A DNA stretch of 48,145 nucleotides, from NCBI GenBank assembly GCA_937920235.1, contig CALGUK010000027.1, forward strand, positions 1-48,145, given 5' to 3'. Below are positions 25,413 through 34,143 of this stretch, piece after piece; within the stretch, counting starts at the first letter, position 1; each line of letters begins with the position of its first letter. A program made the translations under genes and the position numbers. This DNA comes from an uncultured Clostridia bacterium. Lineage in GTDB: Bacteria; Bacillota; Clostridia; Oscillospirales; Acutalibacteraceae. Below the pieces are notes generated by a model. The model was given only the letters and a program-made list of their open reading frames with translations. It did no database searches and was not told where the DNA came from.

Positions 25413-26471
25413 CTAATTTTTTATAAGCATAACAATATCGTTAAAGGTTACAGCAACCATAAGGAGAAGCAAAAGTGCAAGTCCTGCCGCGTGAACATAT
25501 CCCTCGTACTTGGGATTAATCGGTTTTCTGCGTATTCCCTCTATCACAAGGAAGAAAAGTCTGCCGCCGTCAAGTGCCGGTAACGGAAGAAGATTGAATA
25601 TACCGATGTTGATTGAGATGAAAGCCATAAGATTAAGTGCCGAAACAAGATTTGCTTTGCTCTCAACCGCAGAGGATGCCACATCCGCAAGGATATTCAC
25701 CGTCCCCACCGGTCCCGACAAATCCGACAGTCCGTACTGACCCGTCACCAGATCAAAAAGACTCAGCCAGACAAGTCTTGCAATTGATGCGCTTTGTCTG
25801 AACGCATTTGACACGACATTCAAAAAGCCGGGTTCTTCGCCGAGAATAATAAAATCATAAGTAATGATTGTGTATCCGTCTTTCTTTTCTGTCTCAAAGG
25901 TTACTCCTTCAAGTTCAACCTTTTCTCCGTCACGGCGCACGGTCATATCAAATATACCGTCATCGCTTCTCGTCATAAGAAAAGAAATATCCATATCGGA
26001 GAAAACTCTGTGACCGTCTATTTCGAGAATTTCGTCGCCCGGCTCAAGACCTGTCTGATGGCTTACGGCATTTTCCTCAAACTGAAGGATCTGCGTTGTT
26101 CCCACCAGGTCGTCAAGTGAGAGACACACCGAAACTATCACAACTCCGAGAAGCAGGTTCATAATGGCTCCCGCGGCAACAATGATAATCTTCTGCCATA
26201 CTTTTTTTCGGTTAAAGGCATTTTCGTCGGAACTTTCCTCATCCTCACCCTCCATACTCACATATCCGCCAATCGGAAGCAGACGCAGAGCATAGGTGGT
26301 ATCCCCTTTTTTCTTTTTGAAAAGTGCCGGACCCATTCCGAGCGCGAATTCATTGACCTTGACCTTAAAAAGCTTAGCAAAGGTGAAATGACCTAATTCG
26401 TGAATCGAGATCAGAAGTCCGAAAAATAATATTGCCACCAAAAACGGCCATATTTTTGACCAGATTACCAA
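25413..26471 (-). CDS. rseP: site-2 zinc metalloprotease RseP/RasP
   Basis: Intramembrane protease cleaving anti-sigma factors and leftover signal peptides. The 352-aa protein has HExxH in SIHELGHF in the first membrane helix (residues 8-28), a single PDZ domain around 130-205 (LEPGDEILEIDG), and the LPALDGGRLFF motif in a later helix supplying the third zinc ligand. The start codon is TTG (26471) with a modest GGAAAG 10 nt upstream. Conserved location between dxr and ispG. Confidence 0.94.
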   Translation of the reverse strand: MVIWSKIWPFLVAILFFGLLISIHELGHFTFAKLFKVKVNEFALGMGPALFKKKKGDTTYALRLLPIGGYVSMEGEDEESSDENAFNRKKVWQKIIIVAAGAIMNLLLGVVIVSVCLSLDDLVGTTQILQFEENAVSHQTGLEPGDEILEIDGHRVFSDMDISFLMTRSDDGIFDMTVRRDGEKVELEGVTFETEKKDGYTIITYDFIILGEEPGFLNVVSNAFRQSASIARLVWLSLFDLVTGQYGLSDLSGPVGTVNILADVASSAVESKANLVSALNLMAFISINIGIFNLLPLPALDGGRLFFLVIEGIRRKPINPKYEGYVHAAGLALLLLLMVAVTFNDIVMLIKN

Positions 26472-26498
26472 AAAATCACTGCTTTCCGTAAAATAAAA

Positions 26499-27650
26499 TC
26501 ACTTGCCGGCATATTTTATAACCAACTGTCTTGCAAGATTATCCGCCTCATAAACATCTTCCACAGAGTAGGAATCCGTTTTCGGCGCATCGTTCATTAC
26601 TTTTTCAACAAGCTCAGCTATCTGCAAAAATCCTATTTCACCTTTTCTGAACATAAGATTTGCCTGCTCGTTTGCCGAGTTGGCAAAGGCTGGATAGAGA
26701 CCGCCTCTGCTGATTGCCTCGCGGCATACATCCATACATCTGAATGTATCGTAATCGGGCTTGTAGAAGGTAAGTGTTCCGAGCTTTGTGAGATCGAGCT
26801 CGCCTGTCAGAGATTCAACTCTTTCGGGATAAGTAAGCGCATACTGAATCGGTATTTTCATATCGGGAAGTCCCAACTGCGCTATTACCGCATTATCATC
26901 ATACTCAACCGCAGAGTGAATTATACTCTCTCTGTGAACAACGATTTCTATTTTTGAAGGGTGAACACCAAAAAGCCATACCGCTTCTATAAGCTCAAGG
27001 CCCTTATTCATCATCGTTGCCGAGTCTATCGTTATTTTTTGTCCCATACTCCAATTCGGATGCTTAAGTGCGTCCGCAACCGTAACCTTGCTCAATTCTT
27101 CTATCGTTTTGCCGAAGAAAGGACCTCCGCTTGCGGTGAGAATTATCTTTTTGAGTGCTCGGTTTTTCGGCTGTCCCTGCAAGCACTGAAAAATTGCCGA
27201 ATGTTCGGAATCGACGGGAAGAATGTCAACGCTCTTTGTCTTCGCCGCGGTCGTAACAAGAAGTCCGCCTGCAACGAGAGTCTCTTTATTGGCAAGAGCT
27301 ATTTTTTTATTCGCTTCAATTGCAGACAGAGTCGGCTTGAGTCCCGCCATACCGACAACGGAGTTTATGACCGTATCGGCCTGCTCCGCCCTTGCACATT
27401 CGCAGACGCCTTCAATACCCGAAAGCACCCTTACATCCAGATCACTCACCCTGTTTTTGAGTTCCTTTGCCGCATTCTCGTCAACCATAGCGGCTATTTT
27501 CGGGTTAAACTCCCTGATCTGCTCCTCGATTAAATCCACATTAGAATATGCCGAAAGCGCGGATACAGAATAACCGCACTTTCTCGCTGTCTCAAGGCTC
27601 TGCGTACCGATTGAACCGGTTGAGCCCAAAATACTTAAATTTTCAGTCAT
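26499..27650 (-). CDS. dxr: 1-deoxy-D-xylulose 5-phosphate reductoisomerase
   Basis: Second step of the MEP pathway: NADPH-dependent conversion of DXP to MEP. 383 aa, with NADPH loop GSTGSIGTQSLE, metal/substrate motifs PVDSEHSAIFQ, LTASGGPF, and MGQKITIDSATMMNKGLE. The ATG directly follows the cdsA stop with no gap (TAAATG). Normal length. Confidence 0.96.
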   Translation of the reverse strand: MTENLSILGSTGSIGTQSLETARKCGYSVSALSAYSNVDLIEEQIREFNPKIAAMVDENAAKELKNRVSDLDVRVLSGIEGVCECARAEQADTVINSVVGMAGLKPTLSAIEANKKIALANKETLVAGGLLVTTAAKTKSVDILPVDSEHSAIFQCLQGQPKNRALKKIILTASGGPFFGKTIEELSKVTVADALKHPNWSMGQKITIDSATMMNKGLELIEAVWLFGVHPSKIEIVVHRESIIHSAVEYDDNAVIAQLGLPDMKIPIQYALTYPERVESLTGELDLTKLGTLTFYKPDYDTFRCMDVCREAISRGGLYPAFANSANEQANLMFRKGEIGFLQIAELVEKVMNDAPKTDSYSVEDVYEADNLARQLVIKYAGK

Positions 27651-28520
27651 TTATATTGACACCTCGAAGATGTTGAATACCGCATAAAATGCCGCGGTAA
27701 CAAACAGAATACTGTCAAATCTGTCCATCATTCCGCCGTGTCCCGGAATGAGATTTCCGAAATCCTTAATTCCGTAATTACGCTTGATAAGTGAAGCAGT
27801 AAGGTCTCCGCACATACCGACAACCGATGTTATTACAGAGGCAACTATAATCGGCAGATAATTGTGAACAGGATTTTCAAATATAAAATTATCGTAAACT
27901 GCATACAATATCACATTGGCAAGGATACATCCGAGAACACCGCCGACAGCACCCTCAATCGTCTTTTTAGGACTTATTTTCGGACACATTTTGTGCTTTC
28001 CGAGAAAGCTTCCGACAAAATATGCAAACGTATCTGTGAAGCAGGCAGAGAAAAGAATAAAGAGAATAAGGAAAATTCCGTGAGCATTGGTATAGCCTTT
28101 ATCGGGATAATACTCGGCAATGTCCCTGAAATACATAAATCTTGTGAACGTGAACGGAACAAACAACGAGGACACAACTACAAACGCAATATCCGAAAAC
28201 TTTGTTTCTTCGTGATTGTGCAGCATAAGGAAGCACAGCAAAAGAACATATATGATTACCAGATATTCCGTTTTAAGATTTACCGTGCTGATTTCTCTGA
28301 GCAGATATCCGTACTCATAATACAGCGGAAATACTGTTGAAACCATAAGGCTCAGAACCATTACGGGTTTATTTTTAAATCCGCAGGTACGGTTCAGCTC
28401 ATATGTTGCCGTAAAGCACAAAAACATTGCAAAAATCAGAAAAATCCAAGTATGCATAAAAACCAGCATAGAAATTCCTATTGCTGCCCAAAGCAGGCCG
28501 AATGCTATTCTTTTTGCCAT
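27651..28520 (-). CDS. cdsA: phosphatidate cytidylyltransferase
   Basis: Polytopic membrane enzyme making CDP-diacylglycerol from phosphatidate and CTP. The chosen ATG at 28520 (MAKRIAFGLLWAAIG) has GAGG 6 nt upstream and gives 289 aa. The longer open frame to 28709 adds 63 residues that overlap uppS and is discarded. About eight hydrophobic segments precede the signature KRNYGIKDFGNLIPGHGG followed by MDRFDS, which holds the metal-binding Asp residues. Confidence 0.93.
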   Translation of the reverse strand: MAKRIAFGLLWAAIGISMLVFMHTWIFLIFAMFLCFTATYELNRTCGFKNKPVMVLSLMVSTVFPLYYEYGYLLREISTVNLKTEYLVIIYVLLLCFLMLHNHEETKFSDIAFVVVSSLFVPFTFTRFMYFRDIAEYYPDKGYTNAHGIFLILFILFSACFTDTFAYFVGSFLGKHKMCPKISPKKTIEGAVGGVLGCILANVILYAVYDNFIFENPVHNYLPIIVASVITSVVGMCGDLTASLIKRNYGIKDFGNLIPGHGGMMDRFDSILFVTAAFYAVFNIFEVSI

Positions 28521-28557
28521 TTCAATCCTCTTTTCTCTCTTTTTTTCCACAACTATA

Positions 28558-29289
28558 TTATACCCCACCGAAGCGTCGGTTTCTCTTCTCAAAATCCTGA
28601 AGTGCCTTGCAAAGATCATCCTCCGTAAAATCGGGCCACAAAACATCGGAAAACCAGAATTCCGAATAAGCCGACTGCCATGTAAGAAAATTTGAAAGCC
28701 TGTATTCACCGCTGGGCCTGATTATGAGATCGGGATCCGGTATTCCGCTTGTATAGAGACTGTCAGAAAGCGTATCTTCGTTTATATCCTCGGGAGAGAG
28801 TTCACCGTCAAGAACCCTCTGAGCAATTTTTTTAACGCCCTGAGTAATCTCGTGACGGCCGCCGTAATTTATTGCAAGGTTAAGAATTATTTTTGTCTCA
28901 TATCTGCTCTCATTTTCAATATGCTCCATAAGAGCCAGAATATCCTCCGGAATTCCTCTTCTGTCGCCTATGAAACGAAGACAGATTCCTTTTTCTCGGT
29001 TTTCCTCTTTACGCTCCTCAGCTTCATTCAGATATTCTCTGAAAAGTTGCATTATGGCATCGACTTCTTCCTGCGGTCTTTTCCAGTTTTCAGTTGAAAA
29101 AGCGTAAAAGGTCATACATTTTATACCGAGCTCAGCGGCAAACTCACCTATTTTACGGAATGTTTTTGCGCCCTCGATATGGCCTTTGTATCTGGGAAGA
29201 TTTCTCTGCTTTGCCCATCTGCCGTTACCGTCCATAATAACTCCTATATGTTTCGGCAAAACGGTAAATTCGGGAATATTCTTTTCCAT
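28558..29289 (-). CDS. uppS: undecaprenyl diphosphate synthase
   Basis: Cis-prenyltransferase building the C55 lipid carrier for wall polymers. 243 aa with MDGNGRWAKQRNLPRYKGH (catalytic Asp and diphosphate loop), FAFSTENWKRP as YAFSTENWKRP, and IRPSGEYRLSNFLTWQ. Supplies the carrier used by peptidoglycan and probably by the glycopolymer locus at 33336-38177. It follows frr after a 54-nt gap with a small hairpin. Confidence 0.96.
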   Translation of the reverse strand: MEKNIPEFTVLPKHIGVIMDGNGRWAKQRNLPRYKGHIEGAKTFRKIGEFAAELGIKCMTFYAFSTENWKRPQEEVDAIMQLFREYLNEAEERKEENREKGICLRFIGDRRGIPEDILALMEHIENESRYETKIILNLAINYGGRHEITQGVKKIAQRVLDGELSPEDINEDTLSDSLYTSGIPDPDLIIRPSGEYRLSNFLTWQSAYSEFWFSDVLWPDFTEDDLCKALQDFEKRNRRFGGV

Positions 29290-29315
29290 AGGTAATCTCC
29301 AAAATAATCAAATCG

Positions 29316-29333
29316 GGGCGGAATTATCCGCCC
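29316..29333 (-). other. GC-rich hairpin between frr and uppS
   Basis: GGGCGGA (29316-29322) pairs perfectly with TCCGCCC (29327-29333), loop 4 nt. The downstream minus-strand bases CGATTTGATTATTTT contain no clean T-run, so it is more likely an RNA-stability or partial attenuation element than a full terminator. Confidence 0.5.
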
Positions 29334-29343
29334 GCAATCTGAA

Positions 29344-29898
29344 TTATATCTCCATAATTTCTTTTTCTTTTTTATCTGCAATCACATCGATTTCCTTGAT
29401 GAAATCGTCGGTGATTTTCTGAATTTTGGTTTCAGCGTTTTTCTGATCATCCTCTGTGATTTCGCTATTCTTTTTCATAGCCTTGATTTTATCCATTGCA
29501 TCACGGCGGATAGAACGGATAGCAACCTTTGACTCCTCAGCGGTCTTGCTGACATCCTTGCAGAGTACTTTTCTGCGTTCCTCGGTAAGAGGCGGGAACG
29601 TGAGACGGATAACCTTTCCGTCGTTCATCGGGTTAATTCCGATATCGGATGCCTGAATAGCCTTTGATATCGGGTTGATAGTAGAAACGTCCCAAGGCTG
29701 AATAACAAGAATTCTGCCTTCGTTTACAGAAACAGCCGCCATCTGCTGAATGGGTGTCGGCACACCGTAATAATCGACTGAAATTTTATCAAGCACGGCA
29801 GGAGTAGCTCTACCTGCTCTCATAGAAGCGAACTCCTTTTCAAGAGCATTTATGGTCTTGTTCATTTTTTCTTTCATTGTGTCAAATACAGTATTCAT
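29344..29898 (-). CDS. frr: ribosome recycling factor
   Basis: Splits post-termination ribosomes with EF-G. The 184-aa protein has the typical start (DTMKEKMNKTINALEKEFAS), MRAGRATPAVLDKISVDYYG, and LTEERRKVLCKDVSK. AGGAGG lies 5 nt before the ATG. Follows pyrH by 30 nt, a conserved pair. Confidence 0.96.
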   Translation of the reverse strand: MNTVFDTMKEKMNKTINALEKEFASMRAGRATPAVLDKISVDYYGVPTPIQQMAAVSVNEGRILVIQPWDVSTINPISKAIQASDIGINPMNDGKVIRLTFPPLTEERRKVLCKDVSKTAEESKVAIRSIRRDAMDKIKAMKKNSEITEDDQKNAETKIQKITDDFIKEIDVIADKKEKEIMEI

Positions 29899-29928
29899 AA
29901 AAACCTCCTAATTACTCATCGACGGGAA

Positions 29929-30642
29929 TTATTTTTCATCTACTACAAGAGTTCCCACTGTTTCGCCCATAACTGCCTTAACCATATTTTCAGGCTGCTG
30001 AAGATTGAAAACGAGAAGCGGAATTTTATTGTCTCTGCAAAGTGAAGCTGCAGTACTGTCCATAACCGCAAGGCCCTTGCTGAGAATATCCTGATGGGTG
30101 ATCACATCATATTTTATTGCATCGTCAAAGCGATTCGGGTCTTTGTCATAAACACCGTCAACATTTGTTGCCTTGAAGATAATATCGGCATCAATTTCAG
30201 CCGCACGAAGCGCTGCCGCCGTGTCGGTAGAGAAGAACGGGTTGCCTGTACCGCAACCGAAAATAACAACTCTTCCCTTTTCAAGATGTCTCTTTGCGCG
30301 GTGGCTGATATAAGGCTCTGCAATCTTGTTCATTTCTATTGCTGTCTGGACTCTGACGATAACTCCCAGCTGCTCGAGAGAATCAGCCAATGCCAAAGAG
30401 TTCATAACCGTTGCAAGCATACCTATATGGTCTGCTCTCGTTCTGTCCATATCTCCGCTGGAACGACCTCTCCAGAAATTGCCGCCACCGACAACAATTG
30501 CAACCTCCGTTCCGAGATCTGCCATTTTTTTAACAGCTGCACAAACGCTGTTTACCGTGTCAAAATCAAATCCGTGCTTTTTCTCGCCGGCAAGAACTTC
30601 ACCGCTGACCTTCAAGAGCACTCTTTTATATTTCGGTTCCAT
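29929..30642 (-). CDS. pyrH: UMP kinase
   Basis: Hexameric bacterial UMP kinase of the amino-acid kinase fold. The ATG at 30642 (MEPKYKRVLLKVSGEVL) has GGAGGTG 7 nt upstream and gives 237 aa; an open extension to 30684 covers the ribosome binding site and is discarded. Signatures are VLLKVSGEVLAG, VVGGGNFWRG and FKATNVDGVYDKDPN. First gene of the pyrH-to-polC transcript; rpsB and tsf, often upstream, are absent here. Confidence 0.96.
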   Translation of the reverse strand: MEPKYKRVLLKVSGEVLAGEKKHGFDFDTVNSVCAAVKKMADLGTEVAIVVGGGNFWRGRSSGDMDRTRADHIGMLATVMNSLALADSLEQLGVIVRVQTAIEMNKIAEPYISHRAKRHLEKGRVVIFGCGTGNPFFSTDTAAALRAAEIDADIIFKATNVDGVYDKDPNRFDDAIKYDVITHQDILSKGLAVMDSTAASLCRDNKIPLLVFNLQQPENMVKAVMGETVGTLVVDEK

Positions 30643-30693
30643 AACCAAACACCTCCGCGGTAATCTGATAATAACAATTACCATATTTAGTAT

Positions 30694-30722
30694 ATTTTAC
30701 ATTAAAAATGTGTTTATGTAAA
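30694..30722 (-). promoter_or_regulatory. promoter of the pyrH-frr-uppS-cdsA-dxr-rseP-ispG-polC operon
   Basis: TTTACA (30722-30717) and TAAAAT (30699-30694) on the minus strand are 17 bp apart. I see no other strong promoter upstream of the cluster. Confidence 0.65.
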
Positions 30723-30769
30723 TAGTCTTTTTAAATAAAATGAGCCGCATATCTTATATAAAATGCATA

Positions 30770-30798
30770 TTGACTTGGTTCGACAAAAGTAATATAAT
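30770..30798 (+). promoter_or_regulatory. promoter of the sugar-kinase-like gene
   Basis: TTGACT (30770-30775) and TATAAT (30793-30798) with a 17-bp spacer, facing away from the pyrH promoter. Confidence 0.8.
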
Positions 30799-30863
30799 TA
30801 ATTTGGTATTTCTTTTGTGTCGGCATCGGTCGGCTTATTTTTTATTATATTGAGGTGTTGATT

Positions 30864-31973
30864 TTGTCTAACGTGCCATTCAACGTTGAAGAAATCTGTG
30901 ACGTTTTTTCTCTTGAAGGACTTTATACGGGGTATGAGAAGAATAACAACGGTCACATTAACAGCACATACACACTTATTTTTGAAAAAAACGGCAATAC
31001 TGAAAAGTATGTACTTCAGAAAATAAATACTGAAGTTTTTAAAAATCCCGATAAGCTTATGGAAAATATTGTTGCGGTTACGAGCCACATCAATAAAAAG
31101 AACAGAGAAATGAACATTCCGTGGGCAAATCGCGGAACGCTTACATTCCGTCCCTGCAAAGACGGAAAATACTATTATTTCGACAGTAACCGTAACTGTT
31201 GGCGAGTTTATGTATATGTTGACGATGTTTATACCTGCAATTCAATCGACAGTGAAGAGGTTTTTGCAAACGCGGGAATTGCATTCGGAGATTTTCAGAA
31301 AATTCTTGCTGATTTTGACGGTTCATCCCTTGCGGAAACCATTGAAAATTTTCACAACACGGCTTCACGCTTCAACGATCTGAAAAAGGCAGTTGAGGAA
31401 AACCGTTCAGGACGTCTTGACTGCGTTAAGGCAGAGGTCGATTTTGCCCTTGCCCGTGAAGCAGAAACGCACATACTCATTGATATGATTGACGAGGGCA
31501 AGCTTCCCCTGAGAGTTACTCATAACGATACAAAGCTCAACAACATTCTTTTTGACAACACAAGCAATAAGGGAATCTGTATTATAGACCTTGACACCGT
31601 TATGCCCGGTCTGTCACTTTACGATTTCGGCGACAGCATACGCTTCGGTGCAAATACCGCGGCTGAGGACGAAAAGGATCTTTCAAAGGTAAGTCTTAGT
31701 ATTCCTCTTTATGAGGCTTACGTCAGAGGATATCTCAGCAGTGCGAAGGATGCGCTGACAGACCTTGAAAAAGAGCTTCTGCCGTTCGGTGCGAAAATAA
31801 TGACCTATGAATGCGGGATACGCTTCCTCACCGACTATCTTAACGGTGATGTTTATTTCAAAACCGACTATTCCGATCACAATCTTGTCCGTTGTCGTAC
31901 ACAGTTTGAGCTTGTTGCCGATATCGAGCGAAAAATGGATCGGATGATTGAAATCACAAAAAAATATTGTTAA
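30864..31973 (+). CDS. APH-fold kinase, N-acetylhexosamine 1-kinase (NahK)-like
   Basis: Phosphotransferase of the aminoglycoside/choline kinase fold, 369 aa. The catalytic loop is VTHNDTKLNNILFD and the metal motif IIDLDTVMPG. The overall sequence (NNGHINSTYTL near the start, the WRVYVYVDD hinge region, a DFGDSIRFGAN block) resembles NahK-type kinases that phosphorylate N-acetylhexosamines at C1. The likely start is TTG at 30864, 6 nt after GAGGTG; a GTG at 30855 lies inside that site. A role in sugar salvage for surface polymers is plausible given the neighbours, but the substrate is unproven. Confidence 0.8.
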   Translation: MSNVPFNVEEICDVFSLEGLYTGYEKNNNGHINSTYTLIFEKNGNTEKYVLQKINTEVFKNPDKLMENIVAVTSHINKKNREMNIPWANRGTLTFRPCKDGKYYYFDSNRNCWRVYVYVDDVYTCNSIDSEEVFANAGIAFGDFQKILADFDGSSLAETIENFHNTASRFNDLKKAVEENRSGRLDCVKAEVDFALAREAETHILIDMIDEGKLPLRVTHNDTKLNNILFDNTSNKGICIIDLDTVMPGLSLYDFGDSIRFGANTAAEDEKDLSKVSLSIPLYEAYVRGYLSSAKDALTDLEKELLPFGAKIMTYECGIRFLTDYLNGDVYFKTDYSDHNLVRCRTQFELVADIERKMDRMIEITKKYC

Positions 31974-31992
31974 ACAAGAAACCTTCTTATTT

Positions 31993-32020
31993 AGCCGAGT
32001 GTTCATAAAGACACTCGGCT
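31993..32020 (+). terminator. terminator of the kinase gene
   Basis: AGCCGAGTGT (31993-32002) pairs perfectly with ACACTCGGCT (32011-32020), 8-nt loop, then GTTTTATTT. Confidence 0.85.
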
Positions 32021-32057
32021 GTTTTATTTGCAACAAAACTCACGAAGCAAATAAACC

Positions 32058-32087
32058 AGGCGTTGTATCCTTTCGGGTACAACGCCT
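32058..32087 (-). terminator. terminator of the family 2 glycosyltransferase gene
   Basis: AGGCGTTGTA (32058-32067) pairs perfectly with TACAACGCCT (32078-32087), followed on the minus strand by GGTTTATTT. Together with the previous hairpin it separates two convergent genes. Confidence 0.75.
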
Positions 32088-32103
32088 AAAATCGGGTGGT
32101 TTT

Positions 32104-33150
32104 TCAGCTTATTTTTTTGAATACACCGGGGAGATATCTTTTGACCGCAGAAATCACGCCTGCAATCATAAGACAGAGAAACGCATTTTCTGTTTTTAAG
32201 GCCTTGGCCATTATTCCCGTAATTCCCGTTCCGCTCAGATAGGGCGACAGCTTCATGAACCTGTCACTTCTGACGACATTAAGGAAAAAGTCCCTTCTGT
32301 CTTCACGGCTCATACCTGCTCTCTTGTCACAGTTTCTCTCAAGTGCCGAAAACAGATATCGCGTATATCTTGACGCAAGAAAGCAAAGATTTTCACGATT
32401 ATCCATACCCCAATATACAAGCTGAGAATACAGCCGGTCAATCTTGACCATTATATCCTCGTAATAAGTGGGAATGAAGCTCCCTGTTTTGCTTCCGGTA
32501 TGCTTGATGTAGTGATACGGTGCAAAATCTATTGTATTGCAGGTCTCGGCATCATTAAAAAAGTCAATATTGAAAATAATGTCCTCGTTGAATTTCATGT
32601 CGGGGAAAACAGCCTTGCACTTTTTCAGATATTCAACGCTGTACATCTTGTTGCAGGGATATCCGTAAAGGTCATCCGCCTCAAGATAGAGAAGCTCCTC
32701 TCTGAGCTGCTTTCTGTCCCTCAATATTTTATTTCGAGGAGCAACGGTTTTAGTACCGACAAGTCTGCCAGAATCTAAATACTCCTCAACAAGTCCGAAA
32801 ATTACCGCCTGAGCAGGATTTTCCGCAACGGACTCGTATAATCTCTGCAGCATATCGCTGTCGAAATAATCGTCGCTGTCAAGAAAACAGAGATATTTAC
32901 CGTTGACCTCCTGCATTGCACGGTTACGGGCTTTTGCAACACCGCCGTTTTTTTCAAGATGGAGTACCCTTATTCTCTTATCCGTCTCAGCAAACCTGTC
33001 ACAGATTTTACCGCTGTTGTCCGGCGAGCAGTCATCAACAAGTATCAGTTCAAAATCCCCGAAGGTCTGTCCGAGAACTGTTTTTATACTGTTTTCAATA
33101 TATCTTTCTACATTATAAACCGGCATAATAATGCTGATAAAAGGAGCCAA
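32104..33150 (-). CDS. family 2 glycosyltransferase
   Basis: GT-A fold sugar transferase, 348 aa. The N-terminus ISIIMPVYNVERYIENSI, the ELILVDDCSPDNSG block and the DXD-like LDSDDYFD at about residue 90 are classic for GT2. The C-terminal region is poorly conserved, with one hydrophobic patch and no clear membrane helices. The likely start is TTG at 33150, 8 nt after GGAGG; a GTG nine bases upstream overlaps that site. Divergent from the ABC exporter operon, so it may add a side sugar to the same surface polymer. Confidence 0.87.
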   Translation of the reverse strand: MAPFISIIMPVYNVERYIENSIKTVLGQTFGDFELILVDDCSPDNSGKICDRFAETDKRIRVLHLEKNGGVAKARNRAMQEVNGKYLCFLDSDDYFDSDMLQRLYESVAENPAQAVIFGLVEEYLDSGRLVGTKTVAPRNKILRDRKQLREELLYLEADDLYGYPCNKMYSVEYLKKCKAVFPDMKFNEDIIFNIDFFNDAETCNTIDFAPYHYIKHTGSKTGSFIPTYYEDIMVKIDRLYSQLVYWGMDNRENLCFLASRYTRYLFSALERNCDKRAGMSREDRRDFFLNVVRSDRFMKLSPYLSGTGITGIMAKALKTENAFLCLMIAGVISAVKRYLPGVFKKIS

Positions 33151-33173
33151 TTCAAACACCTCCGTCCGAAAAG

Positions 33174-33202
33174 ATTATAAACCATAAAGCATTTGCTGTC
33201 AA
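33174..33202 (-). promoter_or_regulatory. consensus promoter of the glycosyltransferase gene
   Basis: TTGACA (33202-33197) and TATAAT (33179-33174) on the minus strand, 17-bp spacer. The start point would lie only about 15-20 nt before the TTG start codon. Confidence 0.8.
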
Positions 33203-33263
33203 ACACGTGATCATTCTTTTGATTTTATTTAAGTCTTATGTGTTTACAATATAGTTACAACGC

Positions 33264-33292
33264 TTGAAAAAGATGTTTCATAGTGGTATAAT
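33264..33292 (+). promoter_or_regulatory. promoter of the glycopolymer export operon
   Basis: TTGAAA (33264-33269) and TATAAT (33287-33292), 17-bp spacer, 43 nt before the permease ATG. Confidence 0.8.
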
Positions 33293-33335
33293 ATGGTATC
33301 TGTAATTAAATCTGAAAAACGGAAGTGAGAATTTT

Positions 33336-34127
33336 ATGAAACGATTTATAAACGACTTGAGGAAATTCAAAAGCTATACACTGTATGCTGCAAAATCTGA
33401 TATGAAAGCAGAGGTTGCCGGCTCATTCTTAAGCTGGATGTGGTGGATTCTTGATCCGCTGCTTTATATGCTTGTATATTCTTTTGTTGCCGTTTACGTC
33501 TTCGGAAGCCGCGAACAGTATTTTCCCGTGTTCGTATTTATCGGACTTAACACGTGGACATTTTTCAGCAAAACAGTCAAATCCGGTGTAAAGCTTGTCC
33601 AGGAGAAAAAAAGTATCGTAACAAAAGTATATATCCCGAAATTTGTTTTCATCCTTGAAAAAGGCACTGTTTTCGGAATTAAAATGTTCGTTTCATTCGC
33701 ACTCACCGTTGTCTTTATGATATTCTACCGAGTTCCCGTAACATGGTTGGTGCTTTGGGCAATACCCCTGTGGATGCTCCTTTTCCTTGTCACCTTTGCA
33801 TTTACCACTATCATCACACACTTCGGTGTCTTTGTTGAAGACCTTCTGAATGTTCTTACGGTTGTGCTTCAGCTCGGCTTCTATGTATCCGGTATTTTCT
33901 ACTCAATAGAGTCAAGAATTATGCCGAAGAGCGAGCTTATCGGTAACATACTCATACATTGCAACCCCATAGCGCTGATTATGACGGATCTGCGAAACGT
34001 AATGCTCTATAACAGAGAGCCTCACTATCTTTCGCTTGCAATCTGGGCGGTAATTTCAATTATAATCTCCGCAATCGGCATCAGAACTATTTACAAGCAC
34101 GAAAACACATACGTTAAGGTCATCTGA
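33336..34127 (+). CDS. polysaccharide/teichoic acid ABC exporter, permease
   Basis: Membrane component of a Wzm/TagG-type (ABC-2) exporter moving lipid-linked glycopolymers outward. The 263-aa product has about six hydrophobic spans and the family start pattern SDMKAEVAGSFLSWMWWILDP. Later come EKKSIVTKVYIPK and the C-terminal NPIALIMTDLRNVMLY. GGAAGTGAGA precedes the ATG. The ATPase gene follows 16 nt downstream. Substrate is inferred from the neighbouring Stealth and TagF-like genes. Confidence 0.9.
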   Translation: MKRFINDLRKFKSYTLYAAKSDMKAEVAGSFLSWMWWILDPLLYMLVYSFVAVYVFGSREQYFPVFVFIGLNTWTFFSKTVKSGVKLVQEKKSIVTKVYIPKFVFILEKGTVFGIKMFVSFALTVVFMIFYRVPVTWLVLWAIPLWMLLFLVTFAFTTIITHFGVFVEDLLNVLTVVLQLGFYVSGIFYSIESRIMPKSELIGNILIHCNPIALIMTDLRNVMLYNREPHYLSLAIWAVISIIISAIGIRTIYKHENTYVKVI

Positions 34128-34143
34128 TAAGGAGGAACAGGAA

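Noticed and set aside
27651..28709. Extra N-terminal domain on CdsA (63 residues)
   Set aside because: The extension overlaps uppS, has no membrane or family character, and a good ribosome binding site precedes the internal ATG at 28520.
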